Part shown: piece by piece, positions 1 through 6,982 of the stretch
How positions within the stretch are numbered: the stretch's first letter is position 1
Layout of the letters: each line of letters begins with the position of its first letter
NCBI GenBank assembly: GCA_944390735.1
Contig: CALXRL010000061.1
Location: forward strand, 1-36,794
DNA from: an uncultured Victivallales bacterium
Lineage (GTDB): Bacteria; Verrucomicrobiota; Lentisphaeria; Victivallales; UBA1829
Direction of reading: 5' to 3'
DNA length: 36,794 nt
The notes under the pieces: model-generated
Database searches by the model: none
What the model was told of the DNA's origin: nothing
The model's input: the letters and a program-made list of their open reading frames with translations, nothing else
Position numbers and translations under genes: made by a program

Positions 1-1
1 A

Positions 2-32
2 TCGGGATCTTGATTTGAACTCAAAATCCCGA
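2..32. other. Inverted repeat at window edge
   Basis: Perfect 7-bp arms (TCGGGAT at 2-8 and ATCCCGA at 26-32), with a second short TTGA/TCAA pairing inside. It lies 17 bases beyond the 3' end of the minus-strand tRNA. The T-rich stretch on the minus strand precedes the hairpin rather than following it, so it is not a canonical terminator for the tRNA. It could be a processing structure or part of something cut off by the window edge. Confidence 0.35.
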
Positions 33-48
33 AAAAAAGACAAAAAAA

Positions 49-125
49 TGGTGGAGTATAGGAGACTTGAACTCCTGACCCCCACACTGCCAGTGTGGTG
101 CTCTAGCCAACTGAGCTAATACCCC
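49..125 (-). tRNA. tRNA-Ala (anticodon GGC)
   Basis: Read on the minus strand, a complete 77-base tRNA folds. The 7-bp acceptor stem is GGGGTAT/ATACTCC. The D arm is GCTC...GAGC. The anticodon stem CCACA/TGTGG encloses the loop CTGGCAG with anticodon GGC, and the T arm AGGAG/CTCCT encloses TTCAAGT. The third acceptor pair is G-U, the classic G3:U70 identity element of alanine tRNAs. The discriminator is A and the 3' CCA is encoded (49-51). A promoter with TTGCAT and TATATT lies just upstream at 144-171. Confidence 0.97.
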
Positions 126-143
126 ATCCTGTTCGGATTCCGT

Positions 144-171
144 AATATAATTTTCTTTTATGAAAATGCAA
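144..171 (-). promoter_or_regulatory. Promoter of tRNA-Ala
   Basis: On the minus strand TTGCAT (171-166), a 16-base AT-rich spacer and TATATT (149-144) sit about 19 bases before the tRNA 5' end. The hexamers and spacing match several other putative promoters in this window, most exactly the one at 16566-16593. Confidence 0.7.
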
Positions 172-233
172 ATGAAAAAATAACTTTTTTTCTCTTTCCC
201 TCGATTTTCCTCTCCATTTCCAAACGGAAAAAG

Positions 234-262
234 TTGAAAAACAGACGTTCAAGGTGTACATT
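234..262 (+). promoter_or_regulatory. Candidate promoter of gpmI
   Basis: TTGAAA (234-239), a 17-base spacer and TACATT (257-262) lie 38 bases before the gpmI start codon. This is 5/6 and 4/6 to the sigma-70 consensus with ideal spacing. Confidence 0.45.
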
Positions 263-299
263 GAACCGTACTCACTTATCACTAGAATGGAGGCTATTT

Positions 300-1946
300 A
301 TGCAGGCATTGGAACGCAATCCGAAATTCCTCGGAAGAAAAGGCCCTGTTGTCCTGGTCATCATGGACGGCGTCGGCATCGGCAAATACAAGGAAGGCGA
401 CGCGGTGCTGGATTCTCCCACCCCCTTCCTCCATAAACTCATGAAAACTCTGCCGTTTACGACACTCAAAGCTCATGGAACCGCCGTCGGACTGCCTTCC
501 GATGCCGATATGGGCAACAGCGAAGTCGGCCACAACGCCATGGGGTGCGGCCGCGTCTTCGCCCAGGGCGCCAAACTCGTATCCGAGGCAATCAAGTCCG
601 GAAAAATGTTCGAGGGAGCCACCTGGAAAAAAGCTGTCGAAGAGGCTAAAAAAGGCGGAACCATGCATTTCATCGGACTCTTTTCCGATGGAAATGTGCA
701 CAGCCATATCGATCACCTGAAAGGCATGATCGAACGGGCTGCCGCTGAAGGAGTGAAAAAAGTCCGCATCCATGCCCTCCTCGACGGCCGCGATGTCCCG
801 GAAACCTCCGCTCTCGACTACGTCCTCCCCTTCGAGGAGTATCTCAAAAACATCAACGCACGCGGCTTTGATTACCGCTTCGCTTCCGGCGGCGGTCGAA
901 TGAACATCACCATGGACCGCTATGGCGCCAACTGGGATATGGTGCGCAGAGGATGGGAAACTCATGTCGCCGGCAAGGGACGTTATTTCAAAACCGTCGC
1001 GGAGGCCATCGAGACCCTGCGCGCGGAAACCAAGGCGATCGACCAGGATCTGCCGCCCTTTGTCATTTCCGATGATGGAAAAACTCCCGTCGGTCCCGTC
1101 AAGGATGGCGACGTGGTGATCTATTTTAACTTCCGCGGCGACCGCGCCATCGAGATCAGCGAGGCCTTCGACAAGCCCGATTTCGATAAATTCCAGCGCG
1201 ATCCCATGCCCCGCGTCTTCTATGCAGGCATGATGGAGTATGACGGCGATCTCCATATTCCAAACCATTATCTGGTCAATCCGCCGGAGATCACCGACAC
1301 GCTCGGAGAATACCTCTGCGCCAGCAATGTCCGCCAGTTCGCCATCAGCGAAACCCAGAAGTACGGCCACGTCACCTACTTCTTCAACGGAAACCGGACC
1401 GGTAAATTCGATGAGAATCTGGAAACCTATCAGGAAATTCCTTCCGACATCATTCCGTTTGAGCAGCGTCCGTGGATGAAGTGCGCCGAGATCACCGATG
1501 CGGTCATCGCCGCGATCGAATCCGGAAAATATCAGTTCATCCGTCTGAACTTCCCGAACGGGGACATGGTGGGACATACCGGAATCTATCAGGCGGTGCA
1601 GGTCTCCATGGGCGCGCTTGACATCTGTCTGGAGCGACTCTACAACGCGGTGCGGAACGCCGGCGGAATCATGCTCGTGACCGCCGACCACGGAAATGCC
1701 GACGATATGTACGAACACGATAAGTCCGGAGCCGTCAAACTGGACAAGAACGGCGAGCCGCGCCGCAAGACCAGTCACTCCCTGAACCCGGTCCCCTGCT
1801 TCATCTACGATCCCGATTACAAGGGAGAGTATTCGCAGGAGCTTAACACGGGACTCGGAATCAGCTCCATTGCCGGAACCTGCGCCGAACTGCTCGGCTT
1901 CAAGGCTCCCGCCGATTACGACAAACCCGTGATCAACTGGAAGTGA
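300..1946 (+). CDS. gpmI: 2,3-bisphosphoglycerate-independent phosphoglycerate mutase
   Basis: Interconverts 3- and 2-phosphoglycerate in glycolysis and gluconeogenesis, in the cytosol, with two divalent metals. The 548-residue protein shows the alkaline-phosphatase-like metal sites: an early MDGVG Asp, the GNSEVGHNAMG serine that carries the phosphoryl group, HSH, DGRD, a GGGRMNITMDRY substrate segment and TADHGNAD near residue 475. The GGGRM...TMDRY segment and the length are typical of the plant/kinetoplastid branch of the family rather than the shorter E. coli type. I chose the ATG at 300 because GGAGG (289-293) lies six bases before it; an in-frame upstream start at 234 has no ribosome site and overlaps the candidate -35. 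The next gene starts four bases after the stop, so they are probably co-transcribed. Confidence 0.95.
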   Translation: MQALERNPKFLGRKGPVVLVIMDGVGIGKYKEGDAVLDSPTPFLHKLMKTLPFTTLKAHGTAVGLPSDADMGNSEVGHNAMGCGRVFAQGAKLVSEAIKSGKMFEGATWKKAVEEAKKGGTMHFIGLFSDGNVHSHIDHLKGMIERAAAEGVKKVRIHALLDGRDVPETSALDYVLPFEEYLKNINARGFDYRFASGGGRMNITMDRYGANWDMVRRGWETHVAGKGRYFKTVAEAIETLRAETKAIDQDLPPFVISDDGKTPVGPVKDGDVVIYFNFRGDRAIEISEAFDKPDFDKFQRDPMPRVFYAGMMEYDGDLHIPNHYLVNPPEITDTLGEYLCASNVRQFAISETQKYGHVTYFFNGNRTGKFDENLETYQEIPSDIIPFEQRPWMKCAEITDAVIAAIESGKYQFIRLNFPNGDMVGHTGIYQAVQVSMGALDICLERLYNAVRNAGGIMLVTADHGNADDMYEHDKSGAVKLDKNGEPRRKTSHSLNPVPCFIYDPDYKGEYSQELNTGLGISSIAGTCAELLGFKAPADYDKPVINWK

Positions 1947-1950
1947 CCGG

Positions 1951-2934
1951 ATGAGCAGCACGCCGATTCTGCTGGTGGATTCCTTTGCCCAGATCTACCG
2001 CTGTTACCATGCGGTCCGGCATCTTTCAACCGCGGACGGCGTGCCGACCAACGCCGTTTTCGCCATGACGAAATTCCTTCTCAAACTGGAGAAGGAGCAT
2101 CCGTCGGAAAACGGCGCGTTTGTGTTTGACAAGGGAAGACCGCGTTTCCGCATGGAACTGGCGCCGGACTACAAGGCCAACCGGCCTCCGATGCCGGAGG
2201 AACTGCGTGTCCAGCTGCCGGTGATCCGCGAACTGATCCGGGACTTCGGATGGAGCATCGTCGAGCACGAGGGGTATGAGGCGGATGATCTGATCGGATC
2301 CATTGCCGTCGCGTTCCCCGGGCACCGGATCGTCATCTTTTCCGGAGACAAGGATCTCTCCCAGATGATCGACGACCGGGTGGAGATGCTTGTGCCCGAT
2401 CCCGCAGGTTCCGTGACCAGACGCGGAACGGAGGAGGTCGTGAAAAAGTTCGGGGTGCCTCCTTCCGGGATCGTCGATTATCTGGCGCTGATCGGGGATG
2501 CGTCCGACAACATCCCCGGTGTGGAGGGCGTCGGTCCCAAAACCGCTGCCGCTCTGCTTCAGCAGTTCGGATCCGGGGAGGAGATCTTCCGCCGCTTGAA
2601 CGAGGTCAATCGCGAATCCCTCCGGACAAAGCTGGAGGGGGCAAAGGAGCTGTTCGAAAAAAATGTCAAGCTGGTGCGTCTGGATACCGCGCCTCCGGAG
2701 AATACCGTCTGGGAGCTCCGGAACCTGAAACGCTCCGCGCCCGATTACGCAAAGATCCGGGCCGTCGCCGGAAAAATGGAACTGAAAAGCATTCTCCGGG
2801 AGATTGATGCAATTGCAGGACCCGGACCGGGGGAGGATCTTTTCGCACCCTCCGCCCCGGCGGTCCCTGAAAAGACGGAGCCGACCGGAAAAACAGAGGC
2901 GTCTTCCAATATGACGCAGATGGATTTGTTCTGA
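1951..2934 (+). CDS. Stand-alone 5'-3' exonuclease / flap endonuclease (Pol I N-terminal domain family)
   Basis: A 327-residue structure-specific nuclease that should remove 5' flaps or RNA primers. It matches the N-terminal nuclease of DNA polymerase I without the polymerase. Visible are the early metal Asp (LLVDS, D10), the DYKANRP helical-arch segment, GYEADDL, SGDKDLSQ and the helix-3-turn-helix DNA-binding segment GDASDNIPGVEGVGPKTA. After residue 290 comes an acidic, Pro-rich tail ending in QMDLF at the very C-terminus. This fits the bacterial beta-clamp-binding consensus (QL[SD]LF), so it may be tethered to the sliding clamp; that part is inference. The stop codon overlaps the next start by one base (TGATG), implying translational coupling to rlmI. 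Whether a full-length polA exists elsewhere cannot be seen. Confidence 0.9.
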   Translation: MSSTPILLVDSFAQIYRCYHAVRHLSTADGVPTNAVFAMTKFLLKLEKEHPSENGAFVFDKGRPRFRMELAPDYKANRPPMPEELRVQLPVIRELIRDFGWSIVEHEGYEADDLIGSIAVAFPGHRIVIFSGDKDLSQMIDDRVEMLVPDPAGSVTRRGTEEVVKKFGVPPSGIVDYLALIGDASDNIPGVEGVGPKTAAALLQQFGSGEEIFRRLNEVNRESLRTKLEGAKELFEKNVKLVRLDTAPPENTVWELRNLKRSAPDYAKIRAVAGKMELKSILREIDAIAGPGPGEDLFAPSAPAVPEKTEPTGKTEASSNMTQMDLF

Positions 2935-4124
2935 TGGAGGAGCCCGCTTTTTTTCTGAAGGAGGGCCGGGAGAAATCTCTGCTTCGCCGCCATCCCTGGG
3001 TGTTTTCGGGCGCCATTCTGCGGACGACGGGGAAAATCGTGCCCGGAAGCGAGGTCGCAATCCGGAATGCGAAAGGAGAGTTTCTCGCCCGGGGTGCGGC
3101 CTCGCCGACATCGCAGATCGCCGCACGGGTCTGGACCTTTGAGGAATCGGAGAACATTGACCGCGCCTTTTTCCGGAATCGTTTCGAGAAGGCGTTTCAG
3201 CTTCGCCGGGCGGTGTTCGGCGGAAAGCTGCCCGATGCCTGGCGACTGGTGAACGCGGAATCGGATGGTCTGCCGGGACTGATTGTCGATCTCTATCGGA
3301 ATTTTGCGGTCTGCCAGATCAGTTCCGCGGGAGCCGAGCACTGGCGGGAACAGATCGCGGAGACCATTCTGCAGTATGCCGACGGCATCTATGAACGCTC
3401 CGATGTCGATTCCCGTCGGAAGGAGGGACTGGCGCTGAGAACCGGTCCTCTCGCCGGAGCGGAACTGCCGGAAAAGATCGAGTTCGAGGAAAACGGCATT
3501 CTGTTCCGGGCCGATCCCAGACAGGGGCACAAGACCGGATTCTATCTGGACCAGCGGATGAGCCGGAAGGCCGTCATGGAGGCGGCGTCCGGAGCGAACG
3601 AGGTGCTGAACTGTTTCAGCTATACCGGAGGATTCGGACTCGCGGCGGCCAAAGGGGGAGCCGGACATGTGCTGAATGTGGATTCCTCCGCTCCTGCTCT
3701 CGCGCAGGCGGAGGAGAACGCGGAACTGAACGGCATTCCACGGGATCGTTTCGAGACGAGGGAGGCCGACGTCTTTCAATTCCTCCGTCAGTGCCGCGAT
3801 TCGCTTCGATCCTTCGACCTGATTATTCTTGATCCTCCGAAGTTCGCGGAAACCGCGGCGCAGGCGGAAAGAGCGGCCAGAGCCTACAAGGATATCAATC
3901 TTCTGGCCATGAAACTGCTGCGTCCGGGCGGAAAACTTTTCACGTTCTCCTGTTCCGGTGCCATGAAGGACGAGCTCTTCGGAAAGGTCGTGGATTCCGC
4001 CGCCTGCGATGCAAAAGCCGATTTCCGGATTACCGGATTCCTCGGACAGGGACCCGATCATCCGGTTTCGGCCGCGTTCCCGGAAGGCCGGTATCTGAAA
4101 GGGATCACCGGGATCCGTCTCTAG
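2934..4124 (+). CDS. rlmI: 23S rRNA (cytosine-C5) methyltransferase, RlmI family
   Basis: SAM-dependent RNA methyltransferase, 396 residues, the same length as E. coli RlmI, which makes m5C1962 in 23S rRNA. The N-terminal PUA-like RNA-binding domain has the diagnostic RRHPWVFSGAI segment near residues 18-28. The Rossmann domain has the SAM loop NCFSYTGGFG, the motif IV DPPKF at 300-304 and the catalytic cysteine in FSCSG (C340). It starts within the stop of the exonuclease gene, with GGA-rich coding sequence just upstream. Another member of the same PUA-methyltransferase group is the only real alternative. Confidence 0.9.
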   Translation: MEEPAFFLKEGREKSLLRRHPWVFSGAILRTTGKIVPGSEVAIRNAKGEFLARGAASPTSQIAARVWTFEESENIDRAFFRNRFEKAFQLRRAVFGGKLPDAWRLVNAESDGLPGLIVDLYRNFAVCQISSAGAEHWREQIAETILQYADGIYERSDVDSRRKEGLALRTGPLAGAELPEKIEFEENGILFRADPRQGHKTGFYLDQRMSRKAVMEAASGANEVLNCFSYTGGFGLAAAKGGAGHVLNVDSSAPALAQAEENAELNGIPRDRFETREADVFQFLRQCRDSLRSFDLIILDPPKFAETAAQAERAARAYKDINLLAMKLLRPGGKLFTFSCSGAMKDELFGKVVDSAACDAKADFRITGFLGQGPDHPVSAAFPEGRYLKGITGIRL

Positions 4125-4190
4125 AAACGGAACGGAAGTCCCGGAAAACACCTGGGGGAGGGAATCCGTCTGAAAAAGAGTCCCGCCGCA

Positions 4191-4229
4191 CGGAAAACCG
4201 TTGCATTTTCCGCGTTTCCGCCGTATATT
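4191..4229 (+). promoter_or_regulatory. pyrF promoter with overlapping inverted repeat
   Basis: TTGCAT (4201-4206), 17 bases, TATATT (4224-4229). An inverted repeat CGGAAAA (4191-4197) / TTTTCCG (4206-4212) with an 8-base loop overlaps the -35 element. It could be a regulator site or the remains of a terminator for the preceding operon, but no T-run follows it. Confidence 0.55.
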
Positions 4230-4274
4230 ACAGGGTTGTGTGTCACAGAAAAATCAAACAGGAGATCCGATCAT

Positions 4275-5090
4275 ATGAAATTCATGGAAATGCTGAAAAA
4301 CGCCTGGCGGAATTCGAACTCCCTTGTCTGCGTGGGGCTGGACCCGGATTTGAAGAAACTTCCGGAAAAGGTCCGGGCAATGGAACACCCGATCTTCGAA
4401 TTCAACAAGGCGGTGATCGACGCAACCGCCGGGGAGGTCTGCTGCTACAAGCCCCAGATCGCCTACTATTCCGGACAGGGCGCGGATGAGGATCTCCTGC
4501 TGACCATGCGCTACCTGAAGTCGCGCTATCCGGCGATTCCCGTGATTCTGGACGCCAAGCGCGCAGACATCGGCGCCACCACGAACATGTACGCCCGCGA
4601 AGCCTTCGAACGCTTTGAAGCCGACGCCGTCACCGTGAATCCCTATATGGGCATGGATGCCATCAAACCCTTCCTGGATTATGCGGACAAGGGCGTTGTG
4701 GTGCTCTGCCGCACGTCGAATCCCGGTGCAAAGGAGATTCAGGAGATCCGGACGGAGGAGGGCGTGGAACTCTACAAGCACATTGCCCGGCTGATCGCGG
4801 GACCCTGGAACTATAATGGAAACACGCTGCTGGTCGCGGGAGCAACCTTCCCGGAGGAGCTCGGGGAAATCCGCGCCATCGTGGGCGGGACGCCGCTGCT
4901 GGTCCCCGGCATCGGAGCACAGGGCGGAGATGTGGAAAAAGTCATGAAAAACGGATTGGACCGCAACGGGACCGGATTGATTATCAACTCCTCGCGCGGA
5001 ATTATTTACGCCTCCTCCGGCGACGATTTCGCCGAAGCCGCCGGAAAGGCCGCACGCACTTTGAAAGAGACCATCAATTCCTTCCGGTGA
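4275..5090 (+). CDS. pyrF: Orotidine 5'-phosphate decarboxylase
   Basis: Converts OMP to UMP, the last step of de novo UMP synthesis. The 271-residue length and layout fit the type 2 subfamily. The signature DAKRADIG carries the catalytic Lys-Asp pair near residue 95; VCVGLDPD at the N-terminus and VPGIGAQGGD and NSSRGI near the C-terminus form the rest of the barrel phosphate site. The ATG at 4275 follows GGAG (4261-4264) by ten bases; a longer in-frame start at 4236 lies right after the -10 element and lacks a ribosome site. tyrA begins 27 bases after the stop, with no terminator between, so the two are probably one transcript. Confidence 0.95.
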   Translation: MKFMEMLKNAWRNSNSLVCVGLDPDLKKLPEKVRAMEHPIFEFNKAVIDATAGEVCCYKPQIAYYSGQGADEDLLLTMRYLKSRYPAIPVILDAKRADIGATTNMYAREAFERFEADAVTVNPYMGMDAIKPFLDYADKGVVVLCRTSNPGAKEIQEIRTEEGVELYKHIARLIAGPWNYNGNTLLVAGATFPEELGEIRAIVGGTPLLVPGIGAQGGDVEKVMKNGLDRNGTGLIINSSRGIIYASSGDDFAEAAGKAARTLKETINSFR

Positions 5091-5117
5091 GCCGGAGCTG
5101 ACGGAACAGAGAATATC

Positions 5118-5981
5118 ATGAGACGGAAAAACGCGGCAATTGTCGGAATCGGACTCCTCGGAGCCTCGCTGGGAATGGCTATGAAGGAGAGCGGATATCT
5201 CCGAAGCGGCTGGACGCGCCGGCCGCAGGTGACAAAATGGGCGCTGGAGCATGACGTGATCGATCTCGGATACGAGTCGCTGGAAGAGACATTTGCGTCC
5301 GCCGATGTCCTGATTCTCTGCGTGCCGATTCCCCAGATCATCGAATACATCAAACAATATGCGCACCGGATGAAGCCGGAGGCGATTCTGACCGATATCG
5401 GAAGCGTGAAGACGGTCATTGAAGAGGCCGCGCTCTCCGTTCATGCCCGTTTTGTCGGCGGACATCCGATGGCGGGAACCGAGAAAACCGGTCCGGAAAA
5501 CGCCTTCCCGACCCTGTACAGCAATGCGGATGTGTTCGTGGTGCCTCCGCCCGGCGCACGGGAGGAGGATGTCCGCGAAATCGAACATCTCTGGCAGTCG
5601 ATCGGAACGAAAACGACGCGTCTGCCCTCGAAGGAGCATGATGAACTGGTGGCGCACAGCAGTCATCTGGCGCATATCATCGCGTCCGCTCTGACGCTGA
5701 GCATTCTGGATGTGGAGGATCCGGAAAAGAAACGTCTGCGTTTCTCCGGATGTGCAACGGGGTTTCGCGACACCTCCCGCATCGCTTCCAGTTCTCCGCT
5801 GATGTGGAGAGAAATCATTGAACACAATACGCCCGCCGTGGTCGCTTCTCTGGAGACCTTCGCCGACAGTTTGAAAGCCCTGGAGGATCTCATCCGAAGA
5901 GGCGATTTCGACGCCTTCGAACGCGAATTCGCCCGCGGCAAGGAACTGCGCGACTCCTGGATGAAATATAAAAATTACTGA
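5118..5981 (+). CDS. tyrA: Prephenate (or arogenate) dehydrogenase
   Basis: NAD(P)-dependent oxidative decarboxylation of prephenate to 4-hydroxyphenylpyruvate for tyrosine synthesis. The 287-residue protein has the N-terminal dinucleotide fold VGIGLLGASLG, an ILTDIGSVK strand end and the family hallmark GGHPMAGTEKTG around residues 115-126. The all-helical dimerisation domain follows. There is no fused chorismate mutase or ACT domain, so feedback by tyrosine is not obvious from sequence. The ribosome site before ATG 5118 is weak (AGAGAAT), consistent with read-through from pyrF. The gene ends 20 bases before a strong terminator hairpin. Confidence 0.93.
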   Translation: MRRKNAAIVGIGLLGASLGMAMKESGYLRSGWTRRPQVTKWALEHDVIDLGYESLEETFASADVLILCVPIPQIIEYIKQYAHRMKPEAILTDIGSVKTVIEEAALSVHARFVGGHPMAGTEKTGPENAFPTLYSNADVFVVPPPGAREEDVREIEHLWQSIGTKTTRLPSKEHDELVAHSSHLAHIIASALTLSILDVEDPEKKRLRFSGCATGFRDTSRIASSSPLMWREIIEHNTPAVVASLETFADSLKALEDLIRRGDFDAFEREFARGKELRDSWMKYKNY

Positions 5982-6001
5982 AGAAAAATCCGGTTTTCAA
6001 G

Positions 6002-6053
6002 ACGCCGCCTTCTCCGCATTCCCCCGTTACGGGAGCGGACCTGCGGCGTTTTG
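6002..6053 (+). terminator. Intrinsic terminator of the pyrF-tyrA operon
   Basis: Long hairpin with outer stem ACGCCGC (6002-6008) / GCGGCGT (6043-6049), a middle TCCGC/GCGGA stem and an inner CCCG-TTA-CGGG tip, followed by TTTT. It stands 20 bases after the tyrA stop. Confidence 0.75.
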
Positions 6054-6121
6054 CAAGATCTTCTTCTCCCTGCTGTTCCGTCACATGGGAGCGGACCTTC
6101 GGCTTCCGGCTTTCCGTGGTC

Positions 6122-6520
6122 TCAGGAGAGATAGATCCATGCCAGCACCCGCAGAAGCGCAAGAATGCTGACCGGAAGAACAATCATGAAGAACAGCGCC
6201 AGAAGAAATGCCTTTCGTGTTCTGGGCGGAAGAGTGAGAACCCAGCCGAAAAAAAGAACGCTGAAGATGATCCAGAACCATTGAAACACCGGAAAAAACC
6301 GGCCCCCGAAGACCAGCAGCAGAAAAAAGCTGATAAAGGCAAAGATGATGACGCCCAGAACCGTGAAAAACGCAATCCAGCCGGGAGAAGGCGCGTCAAT
6401 GGCGGTTTCCGGCTTCCGGACTCCCGCAATGGTGTTCCGGCAGGAGGGACAGAGTTCATCGGTTCTTCCCCCCACTGCCGAATCGAAAAGAGTATGACAT
6501 CTGAAACAGATTTTTTTCAT
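6122..6520 (-). CDS. Small zinc-ribbon membrane protein, function unknown
   Basis: The 132-residue protein begins MKKICFRCHTLF and has two zinc-knuckle pairs (CFRC near residues 5-8 and CPSC near 24-27), the pattern of a short cytosolic zinc ribbon. After a linker come about three hydrophobic stretches (residues 45-130) that should span the membrane. I chose ATG 6520 because GGGAG lies about seven bases upstream; another in-frame ATG at 6541 lacks this. I recognise no family. Its likely promoter is about 330 bases upstream (6852-6879), leaving room for a small upstream reading frame whose stop overlaps this start as ATGA. Confidence 0.7.
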   Translation of the reverse strand: MKKICFRCHTLFDSAVGGRTDELCPSCRNTIAGVRKPETAIDAPSPGWIAFFTVLGVIIFAFISFFLLLVFGGRFFPVFQWFWIIFSVLFFGWVLTLPPRTRKAFLLALFFMIVLPVSILALLRVLAWIYLS

Positions 6521-6777
6521 GGCCTGCTCCCGTTGTTCCATCTTCTGTCCCGTTCCGGCGCCTGGAAGGATCTCCGGACGTCGCCGTTGTTTTGTGCTTC
6601 CCCTTTTCCGGCTTCCGGAAGTTGCGTTCCGGAGCCGCGGAACGTGCGGGGATCGGGAACGGGAGGGTCATTTTGCGGACGGAAGCGGCGGATTCCCGGA
6701 GAAGACATGGAATCGTTCCATACGAAGAGACCTTCTCGGAAAAGAAGGTGCTGTTTTCTCTGTATGAACTCCGGCAT
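6517..6777 (-). CDS. Possible small hypothetical protein (86 residues)
   Basis: An open frame between the promoter at 6852-6879 and the zinc-ribbon membrane gene. Three details favour it being real: GGGAG five bases before its ATG, codons resembling its neighbours (GGA, TCC, CCG, TTC, GAA), and a TGA that overlaps the next ATG as ATGA, as in other operons here. Against it, the product is hydrophilic, rich in Pro, Arg and Gly, has no recognisable domain, and could be chance. If it is not coded, 6521-6851 is a long untranslated leader. Confidence 0.3.
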   Translation of the reverse strand: MPEFIQRKQHLLFREGLFVWNDSMSSPGIRRFRPQNDPPVPDPRTFRGSGTQLPEAGKGEAQNNGDVRRSFQAPERDRRWNNGSRP

Positions 6778-6851
6778 TTGATCTCCCGATCCTTCCGTAC
6801 GTTTTTCTGAACTGGCACAAAACAGGATCCTAAAACAAAATACACTTCTGG

Positions 6852-6879
6852 AATATAAAGGCTTTTCCCCGGATTACAA
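6852..6879 (-). promoter_or_regulatory. Candidate promoter for the zinc-ribbon gene
   Basis: Minus-strand TTGTAA (6879-6874), 16 bases, TATATT (6857-6852). It lies downstream of the metallophosphoesterase stop and points at the genes below 6780. Confidence 0.5.
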
Positions 6880-6891
6880 ATCAAAAGCGGT

Positions 6892-6926
6892 GCATTCTCC
6901 GAAAAAAGAGGGGAATGCGTTTTTTT
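6892..6926 (+). terminator. Strong intrinsic terminator, plus-strand orientation
   Basis: Nine-bp stem GCATTCTCC (6892-6900) / GGGGAATGC (6910-6918) with one G-U pair, a 9-base loop and seven T residues (6920-6926). By its T-run it terminates plus-strand transcription, yet I can place no plus-strand gene between 5981 and here. Read on the minus strand it could weakly end the lacI-phosphoesterase transcript. Confidence 0.65.
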
Positions 6927-6982
6927 CATTGCAGTCCGGCTGGAAGACGAGGTCCCGTTTTCCGGCTCGCGGGCGCCGGGAA

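Noticed and set aside
1..32. Second tRNA at the window edge (GTTCAAATC on the minus strand looks like a T loop)
   Set aside because: The stem around that loop does not pair as a 5-bp T stem, and the 7-bp arms are only 17 bases apart, too close for an acceptor stem.
294..1961. 555-codon minus-strand frame across gpmI
   Set aside because: The plus strand encodes a full motif-bearing phosphoglycerate mutase here; the antisense frame is a mirror of its codon usage.
6116..6781. 221-codon plus-strand frame rich in Lys, Glu and Arg
   Set aside because: It is the complement of the zinc-ribbon membrane gene; the charged composition is what antisense of hydrophobic codons gives here.
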